A stretch of DNA of 5,793 nucleotides, taken from the NCBI GenBank assembly GCA_016199015.1, contig JACQHN010000152.1, positions 1-5,793 of the forward strand. Reading direction: 5' to 3'. A program made the position numbers and the translations under genes. Origin of the DNA: Nitrospira defluvii. GTDB lineage: Bacteria > Nitrospirota > Nitrospiria > Nitrospirales > Nitrospiraceae. Below, piece by piece: positions 5,523-5,793 of the stretch; position 1 is the first letter of the stretch, and each line of letters opens with the position of its first letter. Under the pieces are notes generated by a model that saw only the letters and a list, made by a program, of their open reading frames with translations, searched no databases and was not told the DNA's origin.

Positions 5523-5793
5523 GTGAACGGGGTCCCGACACATATCCTCCTGATCGAGGACAATCCTGGTGACGCCAGAATATTGCGGGAACTCCTCGCC
5601 GAGACGGACCCCGGCCGGTTCAAGCTCACCCATGTTGACCGACTTGCCAAGGGGATCACCTCTGTGCAAGAGGGCGGGATCGAGATCGTCTTGCTCGATT
5701 TGTCATTGCCCGACAGCCAGGGGTTTGACACGCTGATCGCGATACACAAGGTCTCGATGGGCATCCCCATCGTCGTGATGACCGGCCTAGAAG
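5523..5793 (+). CDS. Second response-regulator gene, receiver domain, cut by window edge
   Basis: Ninety codons are visible and all belong to a receiver domain: acidic E12/D13 in ILLIEDNPGDARIL (8-21), phosphoacceptor D59 in IVLLDLSLPDSQGFDTL (55-71) and switch T87 in IPIVVMTGLE (81-90). The conserved lysine and anything after the receiver lie beyond the window, so the output (none, GGDEF, PAS-kinase or other) is unknown. GTG 5523 is chosen because AAAGG (5510-5514) lies 8 nt upstream and it falls 4 bp after the previous stop. An in-frame ATG at 5505 would overlap that gene by 14 bp and has no good ribosome-binding site. Tight spacing puts it in the same operon as the kinase. Its sequence is clearly different from the first receiver, so it is not a recent duplicate. 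Confidence 0.88.
   Translation, partial: MNGVPTHILLIEDNPGDARILRELLAETDPGRFKLTHVDRLAKGITSVQEGGIEIVLLDLSLPDSQGFDTLIAIHKVSMGIPIVVMTGLE

Noticed and set aside
1..5793. CRISPR arrays, tRNA/rRNA genes, insertion sequences or prophage signs
   Set aside because: No regularly spaced long repeats, no cloverleaf or rRNA-like sequence, and no transposase or integrase motifs were seen on either strand.

Overview
The window reads like ordinary chromosomal DNA from a GC-rich, free-living Gram-negative bacterium. The combination of genes (a lone Rcp1-type response regulator behind a Cache/phytochrome-style kinase, a short RRM protein with a glycine/arginine tail, a PilZ protein, a secreted cysteine-rich-repeat protein) and the codon usage remind me of Nitrospira (phylum Nitrospirota). 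That assignment is an inference from gene content, not a search result. There are no rRNA or tRNA genes, CRISPR arrays, transposases or integrases.

Layout, left to right. Positions 1-106 (minus) hold the first 35 codons of a PilZ-domain gene, cut by the window edge, with a strong Shine-Dalgarno inside a small palindrome. Positions 297-650 (minus) encode a small exported protein with a four-cysteine repeat, followed by a probable terminator hairpin. A divergent control region (651-869) containing a perfect 17-bp palindrome leads to an SCD-type acyl-CoA desaturase (870-1739, plus). About 514 bp without a convincing gene (1740-2253) then precede an RRM RNA-binding protein (2254-2574, plus), which ends in a textbook intrinsic terminator. 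Convergent to it is arfB, the codon-independent ribosome-rescue hydrolase (2654-3070, minus), with a recognisable promoter. Divergent from arfB starts a signalling operon on the plus strand: a membrane histidine kinase (3261-5042), a single-domain response regulator overlapping it by ATGA (5039-5518), and four bases later a second receiver-domain gene that runs off the right edge (5523-5793).

How the genes fit together: the last three form one tightly packed phosphosignalling unit, in which the kinase probably phosphorylates the stand-alone receiver and perhaps also the second one. Neither visible receiver is followed by a DNA-binding domain inside the window. The RRM protein and ArfB both act on RNA or ribosomes but are transcribed towards each other and need not be functionally linked. 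The PilZ fragment suggests c-di-GMP signalling nearby. The desaturase probably adjusts membrane lipid unsaturation.

I did not find an obviously new multi-gene system. The most interesting leads are small-scale: possible RNA structures around the ribosome-binding sites of the PilZ and RRM genes, the palindrome upstream of the desaturase, the long leader in front of the RRM gene, and the one-kinase/two-receiver operon.
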